Source of the DNA: Paenibacillus agricola
Lineage (GTDB): Bacteria > Bacillota > Bacilli > Paenibacillales > NBRC-103111
NCBI RefSeq assembly: GCF_011440305.1
Contig: NZ_JAAOIW010000012.1
Coordinates: forward strand, 196,505 to 248,007
Direction of reading: 5' to 3'
Length of the DNA stretch: 51,503 nt
The notes beneath the pieces are model-generated. The model saw only the letters and a program-made list of their open reading frames with translations, was not told the origin of the DNA and searched no databases. Positions within the stretch are counted from its first letter, which is position 1. Each line of letters starts with the position of its first letter. Shown piece after piece: positions 7,705 through 15,397 of the stretch. The position numbers were made by a program, and so were the translations under genes.

Positions 7705-7977
7705 ATGTCCAAGTTAGCGAAAACTGTAGGAAAGAATGCCATACCAAAACGCCCAACCCGTGATGAGTTTGAACTGGAGGAGTTGGGAGAAAAGTTGGTC
7801 GAAGCACACCAAGAGAAGCAAGAGGTTCTTTTAACTGTATGGGGCCTGACGGAACAAGTGCGTGGGCGGATCACAAATATGGACCCTCGCTCCAGAACGG
7901 TTCATATCAGCAGGTATGGTGATGTAACCAAAGTGCCATTCTTGGATATCTGGAAAGTAGATAACCCTGGGAACTGA
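7705..7977 (+). CDS. Second YolD-like protein
   Basis: 90 residues; ATG eight bases after AGGAGG. It lacks the 'L-W-E-S-S-R-M' segment but keeps the C-terminal fold: 'VLLTVWGLTEQVRGRITNMD', 'R-T-V-H-I', 'V-P-F-L-D-I'. This aligns with the second half of the preceding protein and suggests a diverged paralogue. It is 28 bases downstream, so the same SOS operon. A terminator follows immediately. Confidence 0.7.
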   Translation: MSKLAKTVGKNAIPKRPTRDEFELEELGEKLVEAHQEKQEVLLTVWGLTEQVRGRITNMDPRSRTVHISRYGDVTKVPFLDIWKVDNPGN

Positions 7978-7999
7978 TCTTCTCAGGGCTTTTTTTTTT
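7965..7999 (+). terminator. Terminator of the SOS cassette
   Basis: CCCTG (7965-7969) pairs with CAGGG (7984-7988), extended by GA/TC, followed by a run of ten T. It overlaps the end of the second YolD-like gene and marks the last phage-like transcription unit. Confidence 0.75.
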
Positions 8000-8486
8000 G
8001 GAAATACTTTTCAGAAGGAAAGGAAACGCCGAACCGATGAGCCGATCCGACTAAAACTTTTGACCACATATTTGCCCACGCAATCCTATTTTCTCATGTA
8101 AATTTAGTTAAATATGTTACACTAATAAATTATAAAAACACCGTCATACCGCCATTTTTGACATTATCGTTAAAGATGTTACAGACCTAAAATAATTCGA
8201 AAGCAATTACAACATGGCAAGCTTAATGGAGCAGAGGGGAAAGGATAGAGACAAGGATTAAGTAACTTTCGGTCCCCTATTATAGAGAGAAGCACTCGCG
8301 ATTTTTTTGTCCTCTTATTTTATGATGCGTATTCCGCCCTTATATGAGCTTTATCTATTTATTTTTTATTTTATTCAAAAAGAAATCGCTTTTAACCACC
8401 GGCAGCTACTGTCGGTGGTTGTTTTTTGCATGAACAAAAAAGGCGACCCGTGCGGGCCACCCTAACTAAGTATGAAAAGTGTTCCA
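8000..8486. other. AT-rich 0.5-kb gap at the prophage-host boundary
   Basis: No credible gene. It contains a TTGACA (8159-8164) without a good -10, and a possible RNA hairpin in which AGGGG and GAAAG near 8232 pair with CTTTC and CCCCT near 8265-8280. A clear terminator follows (listed separately). The right attachment site of the prophage should lie here, but no repeat can be recognised without the left end. Confidence 0.5.
8394..8427. terminator. Intrinsic terminator
   Basis: AACCACCG (8394-8401) and CGGTGGTT (8413-8420) form a perfect eight-pair stem, followed on the plus strand by GTTTTTT. It lies about 70 bases beyond the minus-strand SASP stop and would also stop transcripts from the prophage side. 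Confidence 0.75.
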
Positions 8487-8717
8487 TTATCTCGAGAAGT
8501 TACTGCCAGCTAGCTGCTGCTCAGCGATTTGAACCAATCGACGTGTAATATGACCACCGATTGCTCCTGTATCACGAGAAGCCATAAAGCCATAGTAACC
8601 ATCCTGAGGAATTTGAATGCCTAATTCCTGTGCCACTTCATACTTCAGTTGCTCCAAAGCTTGTGAGGCTTGAGGTACCACTAGTACATTACTGCTACGG
8701 GATTGCCCTTGTGCCAT
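8487..8717 (-). CDS. Alpha/beta-type small acid-soluble spore protein, copy 1
   Basis: 76 residues. Chosen start is the ATG eight bases after GGAGG; an upstream GTG overlaps that site. The two family signatures are intact: 'KYEVAQELGI' (holding the GPR protease cleavage site) and 'GAIGGHITRRLVQIAEQ' near the C-terminus. These proteins coat DNA in the forespore core, protect it from UV and heat, and are degraded at germination. It is almost identical to the copy at 17262. Expression from a sigma-G promoter is expected. Confidence 0.97.
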   Translation of the reverse strand: MAQGQSRSSNVLVVPQASQALEQLKYEVAQELGIQIPQDGYYGFMASRDTGAIGGHITRRLVQIAEQQLAGSNFSR

Positions 8718-8741
8718 CTTAATCACCTCCGTTTCATAGAG

Positions 8742-8749
8742 TTAGTATG
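8742..8749 (-). promoter_or_regulatory. Putative sigma-G -10 element of SASP copy 1
   Basis: Read on the minus strand this is CATACTAA, a consensus sigma-G -10, 24 bases before the start codon. The matching -35 is poor (GTCTA around the expected distance), so only the -10 is convincing. Confidence 0.55.
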
Positions 8750-8838
8750 TACGAAGTTTTAAATATTAGACAAGCAAATAGTTGGAAATAAATAGGTAAT
8801 GGGCACAGCGATCTTTGTGGCTAGTTTTGAGCAAAATC

Positions 8839-8867
8839 TATACAATTCAGATAGGAATCCCTATAAT
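8839..8867 (+). promoter_or_regulatory. Possible sigma-A promoter for the gene at 8906
   Basis: TATACA (8839-8844), 17 bases, TATAAT (8862-8867). The -10 is perfect and the -35 is weak (4 of 6). Confidence 0.45.
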
Positions 8868-8905
8868 AATAGCCATCAAAGGTTGGAGTGTGAGGAGGAA
8901 GCACT

Positions 8906-9394
8906 TTGTTTAGTTTAAGCTACAACAACTGGTCCTGGGACGCAGATTTGCAAATCATTCATGCCGACGTTAAGCTCGTAGCTGATGGGGACATATTGAT
9001 TGATGAACCACTATGTGTAGACGTAGGGCTGCCTGCTTTGATTTATAGCATATCGCAGGATGTTGAACCGTACCGCTGGGGAAAGGTAGAGGAGTGGGCA
9101 CGTATGCCCTTTTTTTGCTGCGGCTGCGGCGACCCGGAGTGCCGGGCCTTTTCCTTTCGTGTTCGTCACCTGGATGGTGGACAAACGCTGGAATTGACGG
9201 AACTGGAGGAGCGGCAGCATGGCGAGCCTAGGGAGCATAATGTTTATGCGGTGGATTTGCAATCGTATAGGCAGCAAATTGTTGCTATTGGCAAGTATTT
9301 TCTGTTGTTTGTAGACGGCTTGGATTATGTGCCTTATTTTGGTGACACGGTTAAGGTTGTGTCTGCTCTGGTAAAGCAAAGTGAGCAACAATAA
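8906..9394 (+). CDS. Hypothetical protein with Cys-rich CCGCGDxxC motif
   Basis: 162 residues; TTG start behind GAGGAGG. Family not recognised. A central 'F-F-C-C-G-C-G-D-P-E-C-R-A-F' (about residues 70-83) could bind a metal. It is flanked by short acidic and aromatic strands ('W-S-W-D-A-D-L-Q', 'V-Y-A-V-D-L-Q-S-Y'). No signal peptide or membrane segment, so probably cytosolic. It has its own promoter and stands alone between a SASP and a cytochrome-oxidase assembly gene. Confidence 0.7.
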   Translation: MFSLSYNNWSWDADLQIIHADVKLVADGDILIDEPLCVDVGLPALIYSISQDVEPYRWGKVEEWARMPFFCCGCGDPECRAFSFRVRHLDGGQTLELTELEERQHGEPREHNVYAVDLQSYRQQIVAIGKYFLLFVDGLDYVPYFGDTVKVVSALVKQSEQQ

Positions 9395-9537
9395 GCTTTG
9401 TTCGAAATATTGTTATAAAAGCGGAAGGTATCTACTTGTTGTTGGCCCCATTATCATTTATTGTAGAGCTAGATCTAAATTGACCGTAATATAGCTGATA
9501 GTAATGATTTTGAATATTAGTAGCTGGAGGTAAGTAG

Positions 9538-10089
9538 ATGGGTAAGGATGATGGCCGTAACAAGCTGTTAAAGGAACGTAATTACACACCGTTTATCATT
9601 GTGTTTTCCATTGTTTTGGTATCGATTATAACGCTTTTGTTTTTTTTGCCGGGGTATGACGGACATCTTGATTTTGATGTGACGATTTTCCCGCTGCTTA
9701 ATGCGATTTTTAATTGCTTTACTTTTATCGTGCTGCTATTGGCGTTGTATGCGATCAAAAAAAGAAATATCCCCCTGCACAGAAGCTTTATTTTTGCAGC
9801 CTTTGGTTCTACGACGTTATTCCTGATTTCTTATGTGATTTATCATTTTCTTACCGAGCCGGCCAAGTTTGGTGGGGGCGATACGATGAAATATATTTAT
9901 TTCTTTGTCTTAATTACACATGTATCGTTAGCGATCATCAATGTCCCACTTGCCTTGATTTCCGTTACGCGAGGGTTGAATATGCAAGTTGAACGCCATC
10001 GTAAAATTGCCCGCTGGACCATGCCGGTTTGGTTATATGTCAGCTTTACCGGAGTTATTGTGTATTTGCTGATCTCGCCTTATTATTAA
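9538..10089 (+). CDS. DUF420 / CtaM-like membrane protein (cytochrome oxidase maturation)
   Basis: 183 residues; ATG five bases after a GGAGG-type site (GGAGGTAAGTAG). Five hydrophobic helices (about 18-38, 50-70, 80-103, 120-145, 160-180) with conserved His residues, 'R-S-F-I-F-A-A' after 'L-H' and 'L-I-T-H-V-S-L-A', match DUF420 (B. subtilis YozB, S. aureus CtaM). CtaM is needed for maturation of aa3-type haem-copper oxidase. The oxidase genes are not nearby. A possible promoter (TTGACC at 9480 and TAATGA at 9502) precedes it. Confidence 0.85.
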   Translation: MGKDDGRNKLLKERNYTPFIIVFSIVLVSIITLLFFLPGYDGHLDFDVTIFPLLNAIFNCFTFIVLLLALYAIKKRNIPLHRSFIFAAFGSTTLFLISYVIYHFLTEPAKFGGGDTMKYIYFFVLITHVSLAIINVPLALISVTRGLNMQVERHRKIARWTMPVWLYVSFTGVIVYLLISPYY

Positions 10090-10131
10090 TTGGACCGACA
10101 GGGCGCAGACAGACAATTGCTGATTTACAAA

Positions 10132-10176
10132 AAAAGAACCTCCAATTCACCTAAATCGTGGATTGGAGGTTCTTTT
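10132..10176. terminator. Strong bidirectional terminator
   Basis: A 19-pair stem with a single mismatch or wobble: arms 10132-10150 (AAAAGAACCTCC...) and 10158-10176 (...GGAGGTTCTTTT), loop of about seven bases. It separates the convergent DUF420 and FAH hydrolase genes. Confidence 0.9.
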
Positions 10177-10205
10177 ACGTTTCAATTTGGGAGAAGGCCA
10201 ATATC

Positions 10206-10976
10206 TTAGTGGGATGCAAGCACCGTTGAGTTACGCAAAATCCCTATGCCATCAATCTGGCATTCAATCAGTTCGCTTGCCCCCATAAAATCAGCCCCTG
10301 CTGGCGAGCCGCTTAAGATAACGTCACCTGGCTGTAAAGTCATAACCCGTGATAAATAAGCGATAAGGAAGGGAATGGATAATATCATCAAGTCCAGCCC
10401 ACTGTCCTGCTTGCGTTGTCCATTATGCTGAGCTTGAACCCTCACTTGTGTTAAATCCAGCTCGGTTTCGATAACAGGACCCAGTGGAGTAAAGGTATCG
10501 AAGGATTTGCCGACCATCCAGTGGCCATCCGGATGAAAAAATTGCGAGGCTGTAATGTCATTGGTTATCGTGTAACCAAAAACATAATCCAGCGCATCCT
10601 GCTCGGAGACATGGCGGGCTTGCTTGCCGATAATTACGGCTAACTCAGACTCGAATTTAATTTCCTTTGCACCTGCTGGAATAACAATGTCAGCCTCAGG
10701 CCCGATAACCGAGGATACGGGCTTATAAAAAAATACAGGGATATCCGGAAGCTTCTCGGGCTTACTCTCGCCTGATGCTATGTAGTTTTTGCCAACGCCA
10801 ATAATCGAATTAGGTACAAAGGGAGCCAGCAGGGTAACTTCATTCAAATTGTAGGAAGGCCCTTTGTAATTCCACTTGCCCCAAATATCGCCTTCTGTTA
10901 CATAAAGCGTTTGTTCTCTCAAAACTGCTTGCAGGATGGAACCGTCCGTATTTAATTGAAAGCGTGCAAATTTCAT
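10206..10976 (-). CDS. FAH-family hydrolase (fumarylacetoacetate hydrolase-like)
   Basis: 256 residues; the ATG at 10976 has AAAGGAG ten bases upstream, so the in-frame start nine codons earlier is rejected. Family signs in order: 'IIGVGKNYIASGES', 'FFYKPVSSVIGP', the metal-binding 'F-E-S-E-L-A-V-I-I-G', 'GYTITNDITA', 'WMVGKSFDTFTPLGP' and 'LQPGDVILSGSPAG'. Such enzymes use Mg/Mn to hydrolyse or decarboxylate 2-keto or 2,4-diketo acids, usually releasing pyruvate. The exact substrate is not visible. It has a dedicated promoter with a 21-base palindrome shared with malate synthase G, suggesting control by the neighbouring IclR protein. Confidence 0.88.
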   Translation of the reverse strand: MKFARFQLNTDGSILQAVLREQTLYVTEGDIWGKWNYKGPSYNLNEVTLLAPFVPNSIIGVGKNYIASGESKPEKLPDIPVFFYKPVSSVIGPEADIVIPAGAKEIKFESELAVIIGKQARHVSEQDALDYVFGYTITNDITASQFFHPDGHWMVGKSFDTFTPLGPVIETELDLTQVRVQAQHNGQRKQDSGLDLMILSIPFLIAYLSRVMTLQPGDVILSGSPAGADFMGASELIECQIDGIGILRNSTVLASH

Positions 10977-11034
10977 GGTATAAGGGCTCCTTTGGAAAAG
11001 CATGTATTTTTGATATGGATCAATTAAGTTCTGT

Positions 11035-11091
11035 ATTATGAACTAGGTTCATAATTAAGCTAATTGTAGCATCCCTCTGATCGGAGGTCAA
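11035..11091 (-). promoter_or_regulatory. Promoter and palindromic operator of the FAH hydrolase gene
   Basis: On the minus strand: TTGACC (11091-11086), 17 bases, TACAAT (11068-11063), then a perfect palindrome with nine-base arms ATTATGAAC and GTTCATAAT around CTA (11055-11035), placed at the transcription start where a repressor would block the polymerase. The same arrangement occurs before malate synthase G at 39213. Confidence 0.85.
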
Positions 11092-11119
11092 TAAATAAAG
11101 CGCGAGCTTCATGGAGCCA

Positions 11120-11161
11120 CAAAAAAACCTCCTTATCCCAATACGAAGTGGGGTGGAGGTT
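11120..11161 (-). terminator. Terminator of the iclR-type gene
   Basis: On the minus strand AACCTCC (11161-11155) pairs with GGAGGTT (11132-11126), with an inner CCC/GGG, followed by seven T. Confidence 0.8.
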
Positions 11162-11181
11162 CTCTTTTTGCGACAATCCCA

Positions 11182-11940
11182 TTAATCTGCTGCTGTGCTG
11201 AAGGACAGCTTGTTAGCCAGCGTAAGCACGCCCTTGAGCGCTCGATCACGCTTCTCCTCCCAATGGTGCAGTGGCATAGAGAAGCTCACCGCTGCTGCCA
11301 TATGGCCACCCGTTTGATAAATGGGTGCTGCAATGCAATTAAAGCCCATAACGCCCTCTTGCAGGTCAACAGCGTAGCCAAGATTTCGAATTATGCCTAA
11401 TTGCTCCAGCAATTCCTGCTTCGTCCTTAAAGTAAAGGGCGTAAGGCTTGCCAGAACGTCATCTGGATAAAGCAAGCTAATCTGCGAATCCTCAAACCCT
11501 GATAGCAGCATTTTACCAAGCCCTGTTGCATGCGCGGGCAGGCGGGTGCCTGGTCCAGATACCATTTGCACCAGCGACGGTGCAGCCTCTTTAGCCAAAT
11601 AAATGATTTCAGTACCATCCAGGCTTGCGAGCTGGATCGATTCATTCATTTCGTGCATATACTTATTCGCTTCTGCCCGGAATGTATCGATCAAATCAAA
11701 TTGCCTAAAAAAAGCATTGCCCATTAGACCAAAATGCATGCCTAGTGTATAGGTATCGGAACGGTCGCGGGTGATCCATTGGAGCGTTTCCATCGTTTGC
11801 AGCAAAGAAAACATTGAGCTTTTACTAATATCCAATCGTTTACAGAGCTCCGTGAGCTTTAGCTTGGAGGGCTCTTCAGCAATAAGGCGGATAACGGAGT
11901 GCGCTTTCTCGAGAGCGGGAACCCAATATTTTTTTTCCAT
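11182..11940 (-). CDS. IclR-family transcriptional regulator
   Basis: 252 residues from the ATG at 11940 (GGATGGAG upstream); a longer frame upstream has no ribosome site. The N-terminal winged helix is 'ALEKAHSVIRLIAEE...LTELCKRLDISKSSMFSLLQT'. The effector domain (about 80-250) contains 'G-L-M-G-N-A-F', 'PAHATGLGKMLLS', 'D-L-Q-E-G-V-M-G-F-N-C-I-A-A-P'. IclR proteins often sense small keto acids such as glyoxylate or pyruvate. A near-match of the FAH/malate synthase palindrome lies in front of its own ribosome site, suggesting autoregulation. Regulator of the FAH gene and of glcB by inference. Confidence 0.92.
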   Translation of the reverse strand: MEKKYWVPALEKAHSVIRLIAEEPSKLKLTELCKRLDISKSSMFSLLQTMETLQWITRDRSDTYTLGMHFGLMGNAFFRQFDLIDTFRAEANKYMHEMNESIQLASLDGTEIIYLAKEAAPSLVQMVSGPGTRLPAHATGLGKMLLSGFEDSQISLLYPDDVLASLTPFTLRTKQELLEQLGIIRNLGYAVDLQEGVMGFNCIAAPIYQTGGHMAAAVSFSMPLHHWEEKRDRALKGVLTLANKLSFSTAAD

Positions 11941-11971
11941 AAGTGCTCCATCCTCTGAGTGTATCGTATGT

Positions 11972-11984
11972 TGAAATAAGTTCA
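11972..11984 (-). promoter_or_regulatory. Putative autoregulatory IclR site
   Basis: TGAAATAAGTTCA matches TGAAC-N3-GTTCA in nine of ten fixed positions and lies 31 bases upstream of the iclR-type start codon. Confidence 0.5.
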
Positions 11985-12075
11985 CCTGAGCAATACAAAT
12001 ATAAGAATATCTTAGCACCGAGTAGATAAGAGAGTCAATGAGGCTCATATATAGGGATTGCGAGAGGAGGCCATA

Positions 12076-12112
12076 CAAAAACCCCTTGTAGCCATAGTCG
12101 GCCGCAAGAGGT
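12076..12112 (-). terminator. Terminator of the aldose epimerase gene
   Basis: On the minus strand AACCTCTTG (12112-12104) pairs with CAAGGGGTT (12088-12080), one wobble, followed by five T. Confidence 0.75.
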
Positions 12113-12126
12113 TTCGAAGGTTTAGG

Positions 12127-13080
12127 TTAAGTATGAATGATTTCTAAAGTAACTTCGAGCTGTAAGGCTTCACCTGGTGCAATTCCCCGCAAACCTGTAA
12201 CCTCAGCAGGCTGGTCGATATTCGGAGCATTTGTTACCCAGGTGTAAGGCTCCAGGCAGATGAAATCCTGCGCTTCGCCCTTGGTGAAAATAACCCATTG
12301 CTTGAACAACTCGGAGCCGCTGTAACGAATTTGCACCTGATCCTTGGATAAGATGGCAACACAAGGATTGTCACCAATCTGGAATACGGTATCCATGTTA
12401 TGGCCTTGTAAGCTGTCCCCTTCGATTAAAGCCTCGTACCGTTCTAAAGGAAGGATCTTGCCTGTTGGCACATTAACAGCATCCAGCTCCCAGATGCCTT
12501 CTACAGGAAGCTGCAGCTTCCAGCTATCAGGCTCACCGTCGATTAAGAACCAGGTGTGCAAGCCGTAACCAAATGGCGCCAGCTTCTCGCCACTATTAGT
12601 AGCTTTTAGGGAGTGGATGAGCTTGCCGCCATCTAAGGTATAAGTGATTTCCAGCTCCAAAGCATGTGGGTATTGGCTTTGTACATGCTCATCCTCAGCC
12701 AATCGCAACACTGAGGTAATAAACAGCTGTCCGGTTTCATTCTCTCCAGCTTGTGTCATCTTCCAAGGCTGCTGGCGCACTACACCGTGAATATGGTTGC
12801 CAGTAGCGGGCTGGGTTATATCCAGCTGGTAATCGCGGCCATCAAATTGGAATTGTCCCTTATGGATCCGATTCGGCGGCATCAATATAGGCGTCCCGAA
12901 CTGGACGAATTGCTCAGCGAGCGCCGCTGGGCTTTCTGGCGTTCGCAGCATTTCCCGTTGCAGCTTTTTGTCCCAGATGCTGTATACATTATTACCGATT
13001 TCTGGGCAAATAGAGACAATTAAAACGTCATTTTCCAGTACATGCACCACTGTGCCTTGCCAATCCATTTGCTTAATCAT
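12127..13080 (-). CDS. Aldose 1-epimerase family protein
   Basis: 317 residues. The ATG at 13080 has AAAGGAG eight bases upstream; an ATG 12 codons earlier lacks one. The galactose-mutarotase fold is indicated by 'PILMPPNRIHKGQF' near residue 65, 'G-N-H-I-H-G' and 'P-F-G-Y-G-L-H-T-W-F' (the two active-site His) and 'FICLEPYTWVTNAPN' (catalytic Glu). The enzyme interconverts alpha and beta anomers of aldoses. It forms a single-gene unit ending in its own terminator. Sugar specificity cannot be read. Confidence 0.9.
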   Translation of the reverse strand: MIKQMDWQGTVVHVLENDVLIVSICPEIGNNVYSIWDKKLQREMLRTPESPAALAEQFVQFGTPILMPPNRIHKGQFQFDGRDYQLDITQPATGNHIHGVVRQQPWKMTQAGENETGQLFITSVLRLAEDEHVQSQYPHALELEITYTLDGGKLIHSLKATNSGEKLAPFGYGLHTWFLIDGEPDSWKLQLPVEGIWELDAVNVPTGKILPLERYEALIEGDSLQGHNMDTVFQIGDNPCVAILSKDQVQIRYSGSELFKQWVIFTKGEAQDFICLEPYTWVTNAPNIDQPAEVTGLRGIAPGEALQLEVTLEIIHT

Positions 13081-13125
13081 CAGGTCATCTCCTTTAATGG
13101 GTTTTTGAATGTTCATATTGTAACA

Positions 13126-13158
13126 TAAAGAACCAGCGTCATGGTACTAGCGCTGGTT
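13126..13158 (-). terminator. Probable terminator after the TIGR03943 gene
   Basis: AACCAGCG and CGCTGGTT (13131-13138 and 13151-13158) form a perfect eight-pair stem, but only a short CTTT follows on the minus strand. Confidence 0.5.
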
Positions 13159-13175
13159 GGATAGGCCAAAGGGAA

Positions 13176-14219
13176 TTAGGCGCCAAAATCGAAATTGGGG
13201 TATACATATTGCGCCTTGGCCGGTTCTGCTTTTGTAATTTTTTCTACCTTTAGCAGCATGATATCCATGTCATTAAATTTCGTTTGCTGGATGGTGCCCG
13301 TAACGGTTACCCACGAATCATCAGCAAATTGCTCGGCTCGGTCATAGTCAACCAGCACCCCATAGGGTGAAGCATCTGCGGAGCAGCATTGAATGGTAAA
13401 GCGCCCGACTACGAATTGCGTATTCTTCATGTCATCCTCGCGGTATACGAAGCCCGTTAGCTGCATTTTTTTACCTACAAATTTGTCTAAGTACAAATCT
13501 ACTGTGGTCAAGGTTTCCAGGAACAACTCCTCTTTAACCGGAATTACACCACCATCTTGGTATAATTGCTTGGCATATGCAGCATAATGCTGGGTGAATT
13601 TATCGGAAGGAAACATTTCATCGGGGTCAGTGGATGATTTGGCACTTGATCCGGCACCTGCCGAGCTTCCAGCTGTAGTCCCAGCTGCATTTCCTGCGCC
13701 GGCGCTATTGCCTGAGGGGGAGGGTACTGGTGTTAAGCTGCCGATCCCAGGTGTAGATGGGGCCGTTGCCGTGGCACCCGGTGCAGATAAAGACTCTGAC
13801 AATGCAGTTGCATTGGACGAAGTTTCTTTTTTGACGGAATTTGCACTGCTTAGGTTCATGCCTTTTTTGGCGGCAAGGCTGCTGCCCATCGTTGTATCCG
13901 GAAGAGCAAAGCCAAGCAGCAAGGGAAAGCAAAATAAGCCATAAATTAAAGCATTTTTCAAAACTGATCGGGACGGGGTATGGTCATGGTCGCAATCACA
14001 AGCAGCCTTGGAGCCCCAGAAGGTACGTATCGTTTGGTAAACCTGATAAACGGCTATCGCATAAAAGCCAACGGCCGACCATTTCACATAATCGACCATC
14101 CGTGGTGCAATGTAATAGAGGATATTGTCGGTTTTGACCAAATAAACAATATACATAGCAAATCCGAACAAAATCGTGGCTTTAATGAGATGGTGCAGGC
14201 TTAGCAGCTTGGTATTCAT
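13176..14219 (-). CDS. TIGR03943-family membrane protein (YcgQ-like), partner of permease
   Basis: 347 residues; ATG eight bases after AAGGAG. Membrane helices at about residues 10-28, 45-62 and 90-105, with a short Cys/His segment 'C-D-C-D-H-D-H' between them. A low-complexity Ser/Ala/Gly/Pro linker (about 120-205) leads to a C-terminal DUF1980 domain with 'L-T-G-F-V-Y-R-E-D' and 'F-T-I-Q-C-C-S-A-D-A'. Such proteins are almost always encoded with a YraQ/YcgR permease, as here (14 bases apart). Role unknown, with metal or zinc handling suggested by the upstream Zur-like box. The linker is unusually long. Confidence 0.88.
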   Translation of the reverse strand: MNTKLLSLHHLIKATILFGFAMYIVYLVKTDNILYYIAPRMVDYVKWSAVGFYAIAVYQVYQTIRTFWGSKAACDCDHDHTPSRSVLKNALIYGLFCFPLLLGFALPDTTMGSSLAAKKGMNLSSANSVKKETSSNATALSESLSAPGATATAPSTPGIGSLTPVPSPSGNSAGAGNAAGTTAGSSAGAGSSAKSSTDPDEMFPSDKFTQHYAAYAKQLYQDGGVIPVKEELFLETLTTVDLYLDKFVGKKMQLTGFVYREDDMKNTQFVVGRFTIQCCSADASPYGVLVDYDRAEQFADDSWVTVTGTIQQTKFNDMDIMLLKVEKITKAEPAKAQYVYPNFDFGA

Positions 14220-14233
14220 CGCAGCAGCTCCTT

Positions 14234-15379
14234 TTATGTAATAGGAAATACAATTTGCTCAAAAATAAGCGAACAAATTAGGACAACAACAACGACTAAG
14301 ACAGATAAAGCGAGAACAAAGCGGGCACGAAAGGCAGCAAGCATCATCAGGACGCTTTTAATATCTAGCATTGGTCCAAACACAAGAAATGTCAATAACG
14401 AGCCTGTGGAGAAGGTTGATGTAAACGAAGAAGCTACGAATGCATCGGAAGTGGAGCAAAGTGATAAAATGAATCCCAAGCCCATCATAAACAAATGTGA
14501 CGTGATGCCCCCTTGTCCGATGGAAACAAGGCTTTCCCGGCTCACCAGCGTTTGGATAATGGCTGTAATAATGGCACCAAACATTAAATATTTACCCATA
14601 TCAAAAAATTCATCTGAGGCATGGCCCAATACTCCAAAAATTCGGTTTCCTACAGTGGCTGGCGCGGCATGGTCATGCAGATGGTCATGCTGGTGGTCGT
14701 GATCGTGCTGATGGTCATGCTGGTGGCCGCGGTCATGCTTATGCTCATGAAGGTGAACAGTGGAAGGCTCTGGAGCGTGGGGTTCTACATGAGTATGCAT
14801 ATGTGAAGCCGATAAAGCAGGCAGGCTGGGTGTATTACGCAATGGATTTGTTTTGAAAAATCGGTAAACGATTAAACCGATCACAAGTGCGACGATAAAA
14901 GCCAAAGCCATTCGGGAATAAGCAATTTCTGGGCGGCTTCGAAAGGCCATATAGGTGGAAGCAAAGACGACGGGATTAATAATGGGCCCCACTAATATGA
15001 AGACAACGGCAACGTAAACGGGCATCCCTTTGCGCATTAAGCGACGAATAACCGGAATCATGCCACATTCACAAAGTGGGAATATAACTCCGACCAAGCA
15101 GGCAAATAAAATGCCAAGCACCGGATTTTTGGGAATCAAACGACGAATCGTTTGCTCGGAAACGAACATTTGCAGTATACCTGAAACCAATACACCGAGC
15201 AATACAAAAGGAAAAGCCTCCAAAATGATGCTTAAAAAAATCGTCTTAAAGCTTTGTACATTCGTGCTGGTCATAAAAGAAAAGTCTGGAGTCTGCCTTT
15301 GGGTGAAAATAAGGAATAATAAAACTAGGCATATAAGGGTGAGTACATGGGTACTCCAGCGAAGAAATGGTGTTTGCAA
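14234..15379 (-). CDS. YraQ/YcgR-type permease with His-rich loop
   Basis: 381 residues; TTG start nine bases after GGGAG. Eight to nine membrane helices. The paired family motifs 'FPLCECGMIPVIRRL' and 'GPIINPVV' (first half) and 'LCSTSDAFVASSF' and 'FGPMLDIKS' (second half) identify the DUF318/ArsP-like permeases. Between the halves (about residues 190-245) is an extremely His/Asp-rich loop with repeated H-D-H-Q, a likely metal buffer. Its promoter carries a Zur-like box, so zinc or another divalent metal is the probable substrate or signal. Confidence 0.9.
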   Translation of the reverse strand: MQTPFLRWSTHVLTLICLVLLFLIFTQRQTPDFSFMTSTNVQSFKTIFLSIILEAFPFVLLGVLVSGILQMFVSEQTIRRLIPKNPVLGILFACLVGVIFPLCECGMIPVIRRLMRKGMPVYVAVVFILVGPIINPVVFASTYMAFRSRPEIAYSRMALAFIVALVIGLIVYRFFKTNPLRNTPSLPALSASHMHTHVEPHAPEPSTVHLHEHKHDRGHQHDHQHDHDHQHDHLHDHAAPATVGNRIFGVLGHASDEFFDMGKYLMFGAIITAIIQTLVSRESLVSIGQGGITSHLFMMGLGFILSLCSTSDAFVASSFTSTFSTGSLLTFLVFGPMLDIKSVLMMLAAFRARFVLALSVLVVVVVLICSLIFEQIVFPIT

Positions 15380-15397
15380 TGGACATATCTCCCTTTC

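Larger units (their letters stand above)
1..7999 (+). mobile_element. Right part of a contractile-tailed prophage (or phage-tail-like element)
   Basis: A continuous run of tightly packed plus-strand genes has the order typical of myophage and PBSX-like elements: baseplate hub, spike, gp25-like wedge, J protein, tail protein, fibre, XkdX-like miniproteins, holin, endolysin. A LexA-box cassette of small genes and a terminator follow. The left part lies outside the window. No integrase, capsid, terminase or repressor is visible, so intact prophage and defective tail particle cannot be told apart. The right border is inferred from the change to host genes (SASP at 8487). I found no attachment-site repeat. 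Confidence 0.85.

Noticed and set aside
14406-14806. Open frames antisense to the permease His-rich loop (Met/Val/Trp-rich)
   Set aside because: They arise from complementing the CAT/GAC-rich repeat; no plausible protein.
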